Shown here: positions 36,759 to 47,527 of the stretch, piece by piece | How positions within the stretch are numbered: position 1 is the first letter of the stretch | Layout of the letters: the number at the start of each line of letters is the position of its first letter | From: Pedobacter sp. HDW13 | Lineage (GTDB): Bacteria; Bacteroidota; Bacteroidia; Sphingobacteriales; Sphingobacteriaceae | Length of the DNA: 64,000 bases | Reading direction: 5' to 3' | Assembly (NCBI RefSeq): GCF_011303555.1 | Contig: NZ_CP049868.1 | Span: 310,001 to 374,000 of the forward strand | Made by a program: the position numbers and the translations under genes | The notes under the pieces: generated by a model | The model's database searches: none | Seen by the model: only the letters and a program-made list of their open reading frames with translations | What the model was told of the DNA's origin: nothing

Positions 36759-37416
36759 GTATAATAAAAGTGATATTGAATTAAAGGTAGCTGAATTTTT
36801 ATTACAAATAAAGGCAATTAAATTACAACCTAATAATCCTTTTACCTGGGCATCTGGTTGGAAGTCGCCAATTTATTGCGATAACCGGATTACTCTTTCC
36901 CATCCTCAGGTTAGAACCTACATCCGTCAGAAACTTGCACAAGCCATTCAGGAAGAATTTGGTTCGGTAGATGTAATTGCCGGAGTAGCAACAGCCGGAA
37001 TTCCACAAGGTGTTTTGGTAGCTCAGGAACTCGGCCTTCCTTTTATCTATGTAAGGGCAAAAGCCAAAGAACACGGTACCGGAAGCTTAATTGAAGGCGA
37101 AGTAGTAGAAGGCCAGCGCGTAGTGGTAATCGAAGATTTGATCTCTACCGGAAAAAGCAGCTTGCAAGCTGTTGAAGCATTAAGAGCTGCAGGATTATCA
37201 GTTGCCGGTTTAGCCGCAATTTTTACTTACGGTTTCGAAAAAGCGGACGAAAACTTTGCAGCCGCAAAATGCCGTTACTTAACTTTATCTAACTATGGTG
37301 CGTTAATCGATTATGCTGCCGAGCACAGCATTATTGCTAAAAGTGACATGGAATTATTGGGCAAATGGCGCTTAAACCCTTCAGAGTGGGGACAGGCTTT
37401 AAGTCCGGAGTCTTAA
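36757..37416 (+). CDS. pyrE: orotate phosphoribosyltransferase PyrE
   Basis: 219 aa; makes orotidine 5'-phosphate in pyrimidine synthesis. The PRPP-binding motif VVVIEDLISTGKSS is near residues 124-137; PFTWASGWKSPIYCDNR near the N-terminus and the lysine-rich flexible loop (RAKAKEHGTG) are family features. The start MYNKSDIELKVAEFLLQI is the usual one for this phylum. It is followed 35 bases later by an SRPBCC gene on the same strand. Confidence 0.96.
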   Translation: MYNKSDIELKVAEFLLQIKAIKLQPNNPFTWASGWKSPIYCDNRITLSHPQVRTYIRQKLAQAIQEEFGSVDVIAGVATAGIPQGVLVAQELGLPFIYVRAKAKEHGTGSLIEGEVVEGQRVVVIEDLISTGKSSLQAVEALRAAGLSVAGLAAIFTYGFEKADENFAAAKCRYLTLSNYGALIDYAAEHSIIAKSDMELLGKWRLNPSEWGQALSPES

Positions 37417-37451
37417 TCTCCTTTTATTAAAAAAACCTATAAAAATATATA

Positions 37452-37850
37452 ATGACGATTATTGAAAGCGCTGTAGAAGTAAATAAGCCCGTAGCGGAGG
37501 TTTATGCCTTTCTATCCAACATGAACAATCATCAGCAATTGATGCCAGAGAATATTTATAACTGGGAATCGACAGAAGATGAAGCACGTTTTACCATCCA
37601 AAACATGGCAAAACTAGCTATTAAAATCTCTAATCGTGTTGAAAATCAAGAATTAACAGCCATCCCTACAGAGAAAGCTCCTTTCGAAGTAGAGTTAAAA
37701 TGGACAGTGACCGATAATGGTAATGGTACCACAACTGCAAAACACATCATTTCAGCCGATTTAAATATGATGATGAAAATGCTGGCATCTGGTCCGTTAC
37801 AAAAACTTGTCGATCACCAAACGCAGAAGCTGAAAGAAATATTGGGATAA
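37452..37850 (+). CDS. SRPBCC (START-like) family protein
   Basis: 132 aa with the helix-grip fold start ESAVEVNKPVAEVYAFLSNMNNHQQLMP and C-terminal long helix MMMKMLASGPLQKLVDHQTQKLKEIL. Members bind hydrophobic ligands in a central cavity. It follows pyrE closely and shares its terminator, so the two are likely cotranscribed. Ligand unknown. Confidence 0.85.
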   Translation: MTIIESAVEVNKPVAEVYAFLSNMNNHQQLMPENIYNWESTEDEARFTIQNMAKLAIKISNRVENQELTAIPTEKAPFEVELKWTVTDNGNGTTTAKHIISADLNMMMKMLASGPLQKLVDHQTQKLKEILG

Positions 37851-37894
37851 GCCCATAGCTTGAGCTGAATGATTTCGGCAACAGATAAGCATTT

Positions 37895-37923
37895 AAAGCG
37901 AAGTTTTAGTCTTCGCTTTTTTT
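37895..37923 (+). terminator. terminator of pyrE-SRPBCC operon
   Basis: AAAGCGAAG (37895-37903) pairs with CTTCGCTTT (37911-37919), followed by T to 37923. Confidence 0.85.
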
Positions 37924-37998
37924 ATGCATAAAAAATCCATTGCGCTTTGTCCATCCACACTTTATTTTGATACCTTAGTTTTCAATAAACCGAAAACA

Positions 37999-40670
37999 AT
38001 GAGATCTAAATTTCTAAAGGTATCAGCCTTACTTTTTTCACTTTCCCCTATTGCTGGTGCCTTTGCCCAAACAACGCTTACCGCACTTAAAACCGAATAT
38101 TTAACCAGTCCAATCGGCTTAGATAATCCTAATCCCCGCTTTACCTGGCAAATGCAGGATAATAGCCAAAATGCAAAACAAACCGCATACCGTATTTTGG
38201 TAGGTATCGATTCTGCTGCATTGCTCAACGGAAAAGCTACGCAATGGAATACCGGCTGGAAACAGTCAGACCTCAGTTTAGTTACTTATTCGGGTCAATT
38301 ACTAAAACCTTTTACTAAATATTTCTGGCGACTGGATGTTACCAACGGAAATAAAAAAACGGTGAGTAAGATTTCTGGTTTTGAAATGGGTATGATGCAG
38401 ATGGCCAACTGGCAGGGGGCCTGGATTTCGGACACTGAAAATGTTAAGCTAAAACCTGCCCCTATTTTCGCCACACCTTTACCACAGGCAAAAAGGTAAA
38501 ATCGGCACGGGCTTATATCGCGGCAGCCGGTTTATATGAATTATCCATCAACGGAAAAAAGATTGGTAACCACCGCATGGACCCGATGTACACACGTTTC
38601 GACAGGCGAACACTCTATGTAACTTATGATATTACCGAAGCTATTAATCATGGTAAAAATGCCATTGGTGTATTACTGGGTAATGGCTGGTACAACCATC
38701 AATCTACTGCAGTATGGTATTTCGACCGTGCCCCATGGCGAAACAGGCCAACTTTCTGCTTAGATGTTAGAATTACCTACAATGATGGAACCGTTGAAAC
38801 CATCAAATCGGGCAAAAACTGGAAAACAGCCTTAAGTCCGATTGTATTTAACAGCATATACACTGCTGAGCATTACGATGCCCGCATGGAAAAACCAGGC
38901 TGGAATACCATAAACTTTGACGATAAAGATTGGAAGGATGTGATTTACCGCTCGGCACCGTCAAGGAATATTGTGGCGCAGGCCCTTCACCCCATCCGCA
39001 ATGTAGAAGAAATCGCTACCAAAACTGTAAAAAAAATTAACGATACCACTTACCTGTTCGATCTGGGCAGGAATATTTCGGGAGTAAGCAAAATTACTTT
39101 GAACGGAGCTGCCGGAACAACTGTGCGTTTAAAACATGGTGAGCGTTTATATCCAAACGGACGTTTAGATATTTCGAATATTGATGCCCATTACCGCCCA
39201 ACCGATAATACAGATCCCTTTCAAACCGATATCCTGATTCTGAATGGCAAAGCGAAACAAAGTTTTATGCCACACTTTAACTACAAGGGTTTTCAATATG
39301 TAGAAGTAACCAGCTCTACACCTATCGAATTAAAAAAAGAAGATCTGGTGGGCTATTTTATGCACAGCGATGTTCCTGTTTTGGGCGATGTAAAGTCATC
39401 TGAACCAATTATCAATAAAATTTATTACGCCACTAACAATTCATACCTGTCAAACCTGTTTGGCTACCCAACCGATTGCCCTCAGCGGGAAAAAAACGGT
39501 TGGACAGGTGATGCACAAATTGCTATTGAAACAGGACTTTATGGTTTTGATGGCATTACCATTTACGAAAAATGGCTGGCCGATCACCGCGATGAACAAC
39601 AGCCGAACGGCGTATTGCCATCTATCATCCCTACCGATGGCTGGGGCTACGAGTGGGGTAACGGACCAGACTGGACAAGTACCATTGCTATTATCCCCTG
39701 GAATGTGTATCTGTTTTATGGCGATAAAAAATTACTGGCCGATTGCTACATAAACATCAAAAAATATGTAGACCACATCGACGAAACCTACCCAAGCGGT
39801 TTAACTACCTGGGGTTTGGGCGACTGGATTCCGGTAAAATCCAAATCACCAGTAGAGCTAACCTCTACCTGCTATTATTATGCCGATGCAGTAATTTTAG
39901 CCAAGGCCGCAAAAATTTTGGGTAAAAACGACGATTACCTGCGTTATACCGCTCTTGTAAAAAAGGTAAAACATGCATTCAACGCTAAATACCTGAACAA
40001 AGAAAAAGGAATTTACGGTTCTGGCATACAAACAGAAATGAGTGTGCCGCTTTACTGGAAAATTGTCCCCGAAGAATCAATTGCCCTGGTTGCAGAGAAT
40101 TTAGCAAAACGAGTTGAAGCAGATGGTTTCCATTTGGATGTTGGCCTGTTGGGTACCAAAGCCATTTTAAATGCTTTAAGCGAAAACGGATATGCCGATA
40201 TGGCTTATAAAGTTGCTGCGCAAAAAACCTATCCAAGCTGGGGCTGGTGGATGGAAAACGGAGCCACTACCTTATACGAAAACTGGCCGATTGATGCCAA
40301 ATCGGATATATCGATGAACCACATCATGTTTGGCGAAATCGGTGCCTGGTTATATAAATCACCTGGCGGGATCAGGCCTGATGAAAAACAGCCAGGTTTT
40401 AAACACATCATTCTAGAACCGCATGTTGTAGCAGGACTGGATGCTTTTGAAGTCAGCCACATTGGCCCTTACGGCAAAATTATAAGTTCCTGGAAAAAGG
40501 TTAATCACGGCATTGCTTACAACATTACGGTTCCGGCCAATTCTACTGCTACGTTTAATTTACCGCTTACACGTGATATGAATGTGTATGTAAATGGTAA
40601 AATAACAAATAACAGTAAAATAGATTTAGCAGCAGGTAAGTATGTAATTGAACAAAAGGCCAAAAATTAA
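37999..40670 (+). CDS. GH78 alpha-L-rhamnosidase, secreted, frameshifted
   Basis: Releases terminal L-rhamnose from plant glycans and glycosides. Signal peptide ends AGAFAQ. N-terminal fibronectin-like part reads to about 38470 (LKPAPIF), then the frame is lost; the other frame gives RHTFTTGKKVKSARAYI and AAAGLYELSINGKKIGNHR, the Bac_rhamnosid_N domain, and runs on to the end. One extra T in the T4 at 38465-38468 joins them. The catalytic region has DCPQREKNGWTGDAQ and MENGATTLYENW, both GH78 hallmarks. Repaired length is about 890 aa. The start at 37999 is preferred to 37924 for its clean signal peptide. Confidence 0.88.
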
Positions 40671-40690
40671 TCGAAAATTCCATCCAAACA

Positions 40691-40713
40691 GGGCAGGCTT
40701 TAAAAACCTGCCC
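40691..40713. terminator. hairpin after the rhamnosidase gene
   Basis: GGGCAGG (40691-40697) pairs with CCTGCCC (40707-40713), preceded by AACA and followed by GGTTT. There is no T run. Likely ends the rhamnosidase transcript. Confidence 0.5.
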
Positions 40714-40858
40714 GGTTTAAAACCTAAAACAAGACAATTTTTCACAACAAAACACTATAAATCAGTAATTTAGTCATTAAAAATAATTTCATACCGACAA
40801 AATTTCCGATTCTGAAAATCAAAATCGCAATGGCATTTGTTTTGAGCTTAAAGGGAAT

Positions 40859-43459
40859 ATGAACTTCAACAATTTTACCATAAAAGCCCAGGAAGCAGTT
40901 CAACAGGCTTCTGAAATAGCCCAGGGCAACCAGCAACAGGCCATTGAAACAGCACACCTGCTTAAAGGTTTGCTTACTGTTGATGAAAACGTAGTTTCTT
41001 ATGTATTGAAGAAACTTAACGTTAACCTGAATACCTTAAACCAAAACCTTGATGCAGAGATTGCGAGATTTCCGAAAGTGAGCGGAAGCAATGTCTATCT
41101 GTCATCAAATGCCAATAGTGTTTTACAAAAAGCACAAACATTTTTAAAAGAATTTAAAGATGAGTTTGTTTCAGTAGAGCACCTATTATTGGGAATTTTA
41201 GCGGTAAACGACTCCGTTTCTAAATTATTAAAAGAACAGGGCGTTAATGAGAAAGACCTAAAAAAAGCCATTATAGAGCTACGTGGCGATAACCGAGTAA
41301 CCGATCAGAATGCCGAAGCCACTTATCAGGCTTTGGGTAAATATGCACGTAACTTAAACGAATATGCCGAAAGCGGAAAACTGGATCCGGTAATTGGCCG
41401 AGATGAAGAAATTCGCCGGGTAATTCAAATTTTATCGCGCAGGACCAAAAACAACCCGATTTTAATTGGTGAGCCTGGTGTGGGTAAAACTGCTATTGCC
41501 GAGGGGATTGCTTTCAGGATTATTAAAGGCGATGTGCCCGAAAACCTAAAAAGCAAAACCGTTTACTCGCTTGATATGGGCGCATTAATTGCCGGTGCCA
41601 AATACAAAGGCGAGTTCGAAGAACGCTTAAAGGCCGTTGTAAAAGAGGTTACCCAAAGTGATGGCGATATCATTTTGTTTATTGATGAGATACATACTTT
41701 GGTTGGTGCAGGCGGTGGCGAAGGAGCAATGGATGCCGCAAACATCCTGAAACCAGCCTTAGCTCGTGGCGAATTAAGGGCCATTGGTGCAACTACTCTG
41801 GATGAGTATCAAAAATATTTAGAGAAAGATAAAGCCCTGGAGCGTCGTTTCCAAAAGGTAATGGTTGAAGAACCTGATACTCAGGATGCCATTTCTATCC
41901 TGCGTGGATTGAAAGAACGTTATGAAACCCACCACAAAGTACGGATTAAAGACGAAGCCATTATTGCAGCGGTTGAAATGAGTCAGCGTTATATTGCCGA
42001 CCGTTTCTTACCCGATAAAGCCATCGATTTAATGGACGAGGCAGCTTCTAAACTGCGCATGGAAATGGATAGTGTACCTGAGAATGTAGATGCATTAGAC
42101 CGCGAAATTATGCGGCTTGAAATTGAGCGCGAAGCCATTAAACGCGAAAAAGACGACAGAAAAGTTCAGGAGTTATCAGAAGAAATTGCCAATTTATCGG
42201 CCGAGCGGGATGAATTTAAAGCCAAATGGCAGGGCGAAAAAGATTTGGTTGATGCCGTAAATAACCAGATTGAGCAAATTGAGCACTATAAATTAGAAGC
42301 AGAACAGGCCGAACGTGCCGGAGATTATGGCAAGGTAGCCGAAATCCGTTACGGAAAAATTAAAGAAGCACAGGATAAAGTTGAGCAGTTAAAAGCCGAT
42401 TTAGAAAGCCAGCAAAGCGACAGCCGCATGCTTAAAGAAGAGGTGACAGCCGACGATATTGCAGGCGTAGTTGGCCGGTGGACAGGTATTCCCGTTACTA
42501 AACTGATTGCGAGCGAACGCGAAAAGCTTTTAAATTTAGAACATGAACTACACCAACGCGTGGCTGGTCAGGACGAAGCTATTGAAGCCATTTCTGATGC
42601 GATCCGCCGTTCGCGTGCCGGTTTGCAAGATAAACGTAAACCAATTGGCTCATTCATATTTTTAGGAACAACCGGGGTAGGTAAAACCGAATTGGCCAAA
42701 GCATTGGCAGAGTTTTTATTTAACGATGAAAACGCGTTGACCCGTATCGATATGAGTGAATACCAGGAGCGCCATGCTGTTTCGCGATTAATTGGTGCGC
42801 CTCCGGGATATGTGGGTTACGATGAAGGCGGACAGCTGACTGAGGCCGTAAGACGTAAACCTTACTCGGTAGTATTGCTTGATGAGATTGAAAAAGCGCA
42901 TCCTGATGTGTTTAACATTTTATTACAGGTGCTGGATGATGGCCGCTTAACCGATAATAAAGGTAGAACGGTGAACTTCAAAAATACGATCATCATCATG
43001 ACCTCGAATATTGGTGCACACTTAATCCAGGATAATTTCAAAAATTTAAGTGATGAAAACCGCGATGAAGTGATTGCGAAAACCAAAAATGAGCTGTTCG
43101 AAGTGTTGAAACAAACCATTCGTCCGGAATTTTTAAACCGCATTGACGAGTTGATCATGTTCACGCCATTGAACCGCAGCGAAATCAGGAATATTGTAAG
43201 CTTACAGTTTAAACAGGTACAGCATACTTTGGCCGAGATGGGTATAGAAATGGAAGCCAGCGACGAAGCTTTAGACTGGTTGGCACAACTGGGTTACGAT
43301 CCGCAGTTTGGTGCAAGGCCACTGAAAAGGGTAATCCAGAAAAGAATCTTAAACGAGCTGTCGAAAGAGATATTAGCGGGCAAGATAGATAAAGACAGTA
43401 AAATTAAGTTAGATATGTTCGATCACAATTTTGTGTTCCTGAACCAAAAGGCAGATTAA
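40859..43459 (+). CDS. clpB: disaggregating chaperone ClpB
   Basis: 866 aa AAA+ disaggregase that works with DnaK. N-terminal Clp repeat domain (1-145), first ATPase with GEPGVGKTA (about 205) and [11 protein letters not shown], coiled-coil middle domain (about 410-525, rich in E/K), second ATPase with GTTGVGKTE (about 605) and [10 protein letters not shown], and C-terminal domain. All key residues are present. It is monocistronic with a strong terminator. Heat shock control is expected but no binding site is visible. Confidence 0.98.
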   Translation: MNFNNFTIKAQEAVQQASEIAQGNQQQAIETAHLLKGLLTVDENVVSYVLKKLNVNLNTLNQNLDAEIARFPKVSGSNVYLSSNANSVLQKAQTFLKEFKDEFVSVEHLLLGILAVNDSVSKLLKEQGVNEKDLKKAIIELRGDNRVTDQNAEATYQALGKYARNLNEYAESGKLDPVIGRDEEIRRVIQILSRRTKNNPILIGEPGVGKTAIAEGIAFRIIKGDVPENLKSKTVYSLDMGALIAGAKYKGEFEERLKAVVKEVTQSDGDIILFIDEIHTLVGAGGGEGAMDAANILKPALARGELRAIGATTLDEYQKYLEKDKALERRFQKVMVEEPDTQDAISILRGLKERYETHHKVRIKDEAIIAAVEMSQRYIADRFLPDKAIDLMDEAASKLRMEMDSVPENVDALDREIMRLEIEREAIKREKDDRKVQELSEEIANLSAERDEFKAKWQGEKDLVDAVNNQIEQIEHYKLEAEQAERAGDYGKVAEIRYGKIKEAQDKVEQLKADLESQQSDSRMLKEEVTADDIAGVVGRWTGIPVTKLIASEREKLLNLEHELHQRVAGQDEAIEAISDAIRRSRAGLQDKRKPIGSFIFLGTTGVGKTELAKALAEFLFNDENALTRIDMSEYQERHAVSRLIGAPPGYVGYDEGGQLTEAVRRKPYSVVLLDEIEKAHPDVFNILLQVLDDGRLTDNKGRTVNFKNTIIIMTSNIGAHLIQDNFKNLSDENRDEVIAKTKNELFEVLKQTIRPEFLNRIDELIMFTPLNRSEIRNIVSLQFKQVQHTLAEMGIEMEASDEALDWLAQLGYDPQFGARPLKRVIQKRILNELSKEILAGKIDKDSKIKLDMFDHNFVFLNQKAD

Positions 43460-43472
43460 AACACATCAAATC

Positions 43473-43509
43473 AAAATCCCATAGATTACTTCTATGGGAT
43501 TTTTTTTTG
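43473..43509 (+). terminator. terminator of clpB
   Basis: AAAATCCCATAGA (43473-43485) pairs with TCTATGGGATTTT (43491-43503) around TTACT, with a T run to 43508. Confidence 0.92.
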
Positions 43510-43599
43510 ATTATAACCAATCAATTTAGCTTTTTTTAACATTTGCTATATTGTCACGGTAACTGAAGATGGTTACATTTAATCCTCGACCATCTATAA

Positions 43600-45894
43600 A
43601 TGAACAAACAAATTTATACGCTTTTAATTTTAGCATTCGTCAGCACCTCTGTTTTTGCACAGAAATTCCAAAAATCAACCCTGCTTAAAGATATTAAAAC
43701 CTTGCCTATGCCTGATAGCGGCAAATTTGTCTCTATATTCTATACCACTAACGAAAATCCTGAGATTACAGCGACCCACCCACTCGCGCCTGGCATGACA
43801 ATGTTAGCGAATATGAGCATGAGTAGCAAATTGGATAAGGGTCAGATTTTCGCTTTTGGTTCTTCAGATTATTTAACTGGCAACCTGCTGGCCAACCAAA
43901 ATATCCAACAGTTACTCAAAAACATACTAAATAGCAACAGCAATTCAACTAAAAAATTAAAGATAGCTGTAGATGCGGCAACAGACCCTGCCTTATCAAG
44001 TTTTTTAAAGACCAGCGGGGCTAAAGTTTACATATCTAAAAAAACTAAACTCGAATCTGGCACCAATGTCTATTTCTTAACCACCGATGTTATCGATACT
44101 ACTGAACAACATAATCTTGAAAAATTTATAAGAACTGGAGGCATATTGGTTTTCGGTTCTCCATATCCTAACATTTTTAAGAATCGCGACAAAAGCAAGC
44201 CCTATACAAACGATCTGATTAAAATTAATGACCTACTAAGCAAGGCCGGTATTTTTAACGCTTACACTTTAATTCAAGCAAGTAGCAATGCAGATACATT
44301 AATATTAAAAGATCCCCCATTCTATCTACATCTAAAATACATTATACAACAATTGGCAAATCCTGCCTTCAAATCTATCGATCCGACAGAATACGCCTAC
44401 GGAATGGAACCAACTCTCGAACTTAGTTTTTTAAGTAATGCAGATACTAGTCGGGTTATTCAAAAATTAAAGTCAATTTTATCTATTGGCGATACACTTG
44501 CTATCCCTACCATAAAGAAACCACTCGATATTTCTACCCCTGCAAAGAAAGCAGGTTATAGATTCTCAAAGTATCTTTTTGACAAAAAATACGCTTTAAG
44601 CGATACCACAGCATTTATTTATCCCGAAAGCAAATTTTTCCCTGGCGAAGTGCCAAAAAACGCACTCCGCACCACTGAACAAATTGAGATAGCGGTAAAA
44701 GTTGGAACGCAAGGCTTGCTCGACCCTTATTCAGATTATTATAGGCTACACAGTACCGGTGTTTATGTACCCGCCGGCGAAAAAGTAAGCATAATACTCG
44801 ATCCAATCTACAAAAACCAGCATTTAAAAGCACAAATCGGTATCCATAATGATAATTTAAAACATATGGACAACCTGGTGAGACCCGGTTTTGATTTAAC
44901 CAGAACTTTAGAACTCAACAAAGATACCACGATTATTTTCTCGCCATACGGAGGCTTGCTTTACATTAAAATATCCGATACTTCTACCCTTAAATCAATA
45001 AAAATTTTGACAAATGGTGTGGTTAAGGCACCTTATTACCAGTTAGGAAAAACGACTCTGGCCGATTGGAAAACCATAAGAAACAACCCTGCACCCTGGG
45101 CCGAACTCGCTACCGATAATCTTATTCTTACCGTTCCATCGTACCGCATTAAAAATTTGGAACACCCCGATTCCTTAATGAAATTCTGGGATGAAGTGAT
45201 GAATGCAGATGCTGATCTAGCAATTATCAATAGAAAGCGGGCGCATCCCGAAAGGATAATTATAGACGAACAGGTTGCTTACGGTTATATGTTTACGCAA
45301 TGGGATAAAATTGTTGCACCGAACGATGAAAGCTGCCCGTTGATGCTGGATGAAAAAAAACTCCGTGAAAAAGGAAGCTGGGGCCATTTTCATGAGCTCG
45401 GCCATCGTCACCAGTTTTGGGGTCTTGATATGGACGAAGTTGGCGAAGTAACCACCAACCTGTATTCGATGTATGTTTATGATAAGGTACTTAAAAAAGG
45501 GATTTACAACCATGATGCAATCCAAAGCAAATCAATGGTTAGGGAGAAAATAAAAGAATACCTTCAAAACGAACCAACTTTTAAAAAATGGGGCGAAGAT
45601 CCATTTACAGCTTTATGCATGTATATCCAGCTGATCGAAAATTTTGGTTGGGAATCCATCATGAGCGCCAATAAAATATATCGTGAAAAAGATCCACGTA
45701 AATTCTACAATACTCCATTAAACAACCAGGAACGAATAGATCTCTGGTTTACATCTATCTCTAAGGCAACAAACGCTAACTTATCGTCGTTTTTCGATAT
45801 CTGGAAAATACCGGTCAGCGGGCAGGCAAAAGCTCAAGTAAATATGTATAAAACATGGTTACCTGAAGAACTTGTTTCTTATCAGTCTCATTAA
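43600..45894 (+). CDS. secreted M60-family (enhancin-like) metallopeptidase
   Basis: 764 aa with a signal peptide (SVFAQ). The M60 zinc motif is HELGH at 598-602 with the distal Glu at 613 or 616 (DMDEVGEVTTN), preceded by the family's GSWGHFHELGHRHQ. About 540 residues come before it, including a Rossmann-like region (FIRTGGILVFGSPYP) seen in M60 proteins. M60 enzymes often cut mucin-like O-glycoproteins. Here no carbohydrate-binding module is visible. It is alone, with about 140 bases before and 190 after. Confidence 0.85.
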   Translation: MNKQIYTLLILAFVSTSVFAQKFQKSTLLKDIKTLPMPDSGKFVSIFYTTNENPEITATHPLAPGMTMLANMSMSSKLDKGQIFAFGSSDYLTGNLLANQNIQQLLKNILNSNSNSTKKLKIAVDAATDPALSSFLKTSGAKVYISKKTKLESGTNVYFLTTDVIDTTEQHNLEKFIRTGGILVFGSPYPNIFKNRDKSKPYTNDLIKINDLLSKAGIFNAYTLIQASSNADTLILKDPPFYLHLKYIIQQLANPAFKSIDPTEYAYGMEPTLELSFLSNADTSRVIQKLKSILSIGDTLAIPTIKKPLDISTPAKKAGYRFSKYLFDKKYALSDTTAFIYPESKFFPGEVPKNALRTTEQIEIAVKVGTQGLLDPYSDYYRLHSTGVYVPAGEKVSIILDPIYKNQHLKAQIGIHNDNLKHMDNLVRPGFDLTRTLELNKDTTIIFSPYGGLLYIKISDTSTLKSIKILTNGVVKAPYYQLGKTTLADWKTIRNNPAPWAELATDNLILTVPSYRIKNLEHPDSLMKFWDEVMNADADLAIINRKRAHPERIIIDEQVAYGYMFTQWDKIVAPNDESCPLMLDEKKLREKGSWGHFHELGHRHQFWGLDMDEVGEVTTNLYSMYVYDKVLKKGIYNHDAIQSKSMVREKIKEYLQNEPTFKKWGEDPFTALCMYIQLIENFGWESIMSANKIYREKDPRKFYNTPLNNQERIDLWFTSISKATNANLSSFFDIWKIPVSGQAKAQVNMYKTWLPEELVSYQSH

Positions 45895-46084
45895 AGCATC
45901 TAATCAAAAGTATTTAATTTCACTACTTGATCAGTGCCAATTGAAGTTGTTCTTTACTATACAACCGCCATGAGCACTGAATACACTTTAAATTAAACAT
46001 TCAAAATAACTAACATAATAGTTTCATTGCTTGTTTTTTGTTTCAATAATGATTATTATTGATTACACACAAAAACACAACATC

Positions 46085-46738
46085 ATGAAACCTAAATTAA
46101 TCATCATGGCGCTGCTATGCGCCGTCAGTTGGCGCTGTTATGCCCAAACTGAAAAGGGAACTGGCTTTGCCGGCCTCAGTGTAAGCTTTGGTACTTCTAA
46201 ACAAAACAGTTCGGCTCCAAGCCTCAACACCTTTACGGTAACCCCTCGTGGAGGCTATTTTTTAGCCAATAACCTAGCCATAGGGCTCGAGCTTCCTTTA
46301 AACCTTTCTAAATTGCGTGGCGAAAGCTACATTTCTTGGGATGAAGAAGATGGCAGATATGAAGACCGCTATGGCCCAAAAGAATTTAGCTTTGGTTTTT
46401 CTCCCTTTCTACGCAAGTATGTTGATGTGAAAGATCGCTTTAAGTTCTTTGCGCAGGCCAATCTGCTTATGCAGGTAAATACCTTTAACAGAATTGACGA
46501 TGAAGGATACCTGATCCGCACAGATGCTCAGGTAAAAGGATTTGGAGCAAGTTTAAGCCCAGGCTTTGCTTATCGACTTTCTAACGATTCTAGCCTCGAA
46601 TTTTCGTTTCCTATCGTAACGTTCTTTCATCAAAGTTACTATGCTTCCGAATCGCTGTACAATTACGATAAAACCAATAACCTCAGATTGGCCTTACAGA
46701 ACTTCACTCCAACTTTTACCATTAACATCCATTTTTAA
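46085..46738 (+). CDS. outer membrane beta-barrel protein, paralog 1
   Basis: 217 aa with a signal peptide (WRCYAQ) and mature start TEKGTGFAGLSVSFG. Alternating hydrophobic strands, the FLANNLAIGLELPL hairpin and the final NIHF (aromatic C-terminus) mark an eight-strand porin-like barrel. The frame is open 18 codons upstream, but the signal peptide starts at this Met. It closely resembles the genes at 47528 and 51393. The repeat-protein gene follows 9 bases later. Confidence 0.82.
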   Translation: MKPKLIIMALLCAVSWRCYAQTEKGTGFAGLSVSFGTSKQNSSAPSLNTFTVTPRGGYFLANNLAIGLELPLNLSKLRGESYISWDEEDGRYEDRYGPKEFSFGFSPFLRKYVDVKDRFKFFAQANLLMQVNTFNRIDDEGYLIRTDAQVKGFGASLSPGFAYRLSNDSSLEFSFPIVTFFHQSYYASESLYNYDKTNNLRLALQNFTPTFTINIHF

Positions 46739-46747
46739 GGTTTTACC

Positions 46748-47383
46748 ATGAAAAACATATCAGTTAGCACCTTTGCCAGTTTAAAACTGTTAGGAATTGT
46801 ATTACTTATTTTTTCGGGGTTACAGGTTAATGCACAGAAAAAAGAAAGCACAGCCTACCGATATTATAAATACATTTTTGAGGGAGAAGATATCTACTTA
46901 GACGATGATGACGAATACAAGCACATCGAATACTACCAAAGTATATTTCCTGAAGAAAATGGTAAAATCAAATCAATCGGGAATATAAAATTCGAATATT
47001 ACCGAAGTATATTCCCGGAGGAAAATGGTAAAATCAAGTCGATTGGCGATACTCAAATAACTTATTACCGCAGCATTTTCCCCGAAGAAAACGGCAAAAT
47101 AAAATCCATCGGTGATACAAAATTTGAATACTACAGGAGTATTTTTCCAGAGGAAAACGGAAAACTAAAAAATATTGGTAATACCCAAATATCCTATTAC
47201 CGCAGCATTTTCCCTGAAGAAAACGGCAAAATAAAATCGATGGGTGAAGCGCAAGTAACCTACAACCGAAGTATTTACCCGCAGGAAAATGGCAGGATTA
47301 AGTCGATTTCAGGTAAAACAGGTAGTGATTTTATTGCTGCACCTGCCAAATTGTATCATTTCATTCTCCGTACCAACAAATAG
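46748..47383 (+). CDS. secreted protein with six 22-residue tandem repeats
   Basis: 211 aa with a signal peptide (LQVNAQ). After an acidic stretch (IYLDDDDEY) come six repeats of exactly 22 residues (about 60-191), each built on YYRSIFPEENGKIKSIG. The residues before YY alternate FE, IT, FE, IS, so the true period may be 44. Repeats 3 and 5 are nearly identical in DNA (47063-47115 and 47195-47247), while the others differ by synonymous changes. It resembles short beta-strand repeats with GxIxxIG words seen in other Bacteroidetes secreted proteins, but I do not know a named family. It is 9 bases after the barrel gene and likely in its operon. Confidence 0.75.
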   Translation: MKNISVSTFASLKLLGIVLLIFSGLQVNAQKKESTAYRYYKYIFEGEDIYLDDDDEYKHIEYYQSIFPEENGKIKSIGNIKFEYYRSIFPEENGKIKSIGDTQITYYRSIFPEENGKIKSIGDTKFEYYRSIFPEENGKLKNIGNTQISYYRSIFPEENGKIKSMGEAQVTYNRSIYPQENGRIKSISGKTGSDFIAAPAKLYHFILRTNK

Positions 47384-47403
47384 TAAGACTTAATATCATC
47401 CCC

Positions 47404-47434
47404 TATCCGGTCAGAAATCTGATCGGATATTTTT
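47404..47434 (+). terminator. terminator after the repeat-protein gene
   Basis: TATCCGGTCAGA (47404-47415) pairs with TCTGATCGGATA (47418-47429) with one G-T pair, followed by TTTTT. Confidence 0.8.
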
Positions 47435-47527
47435 ATCTACTGAACATCAATATCTTAACAATTAATTAACTATAAAATTAGTTTTATGTCGATTTTTTAG
47501 TTTATCATTGAATACACAAAAACACAA

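Noticed and set aside
46925..47320. Non-coding minisatellite or CRISPR-like array
   Set aside because: The 66-base unit keeps frame and protein sequence while changing silent sites, so it is coding.
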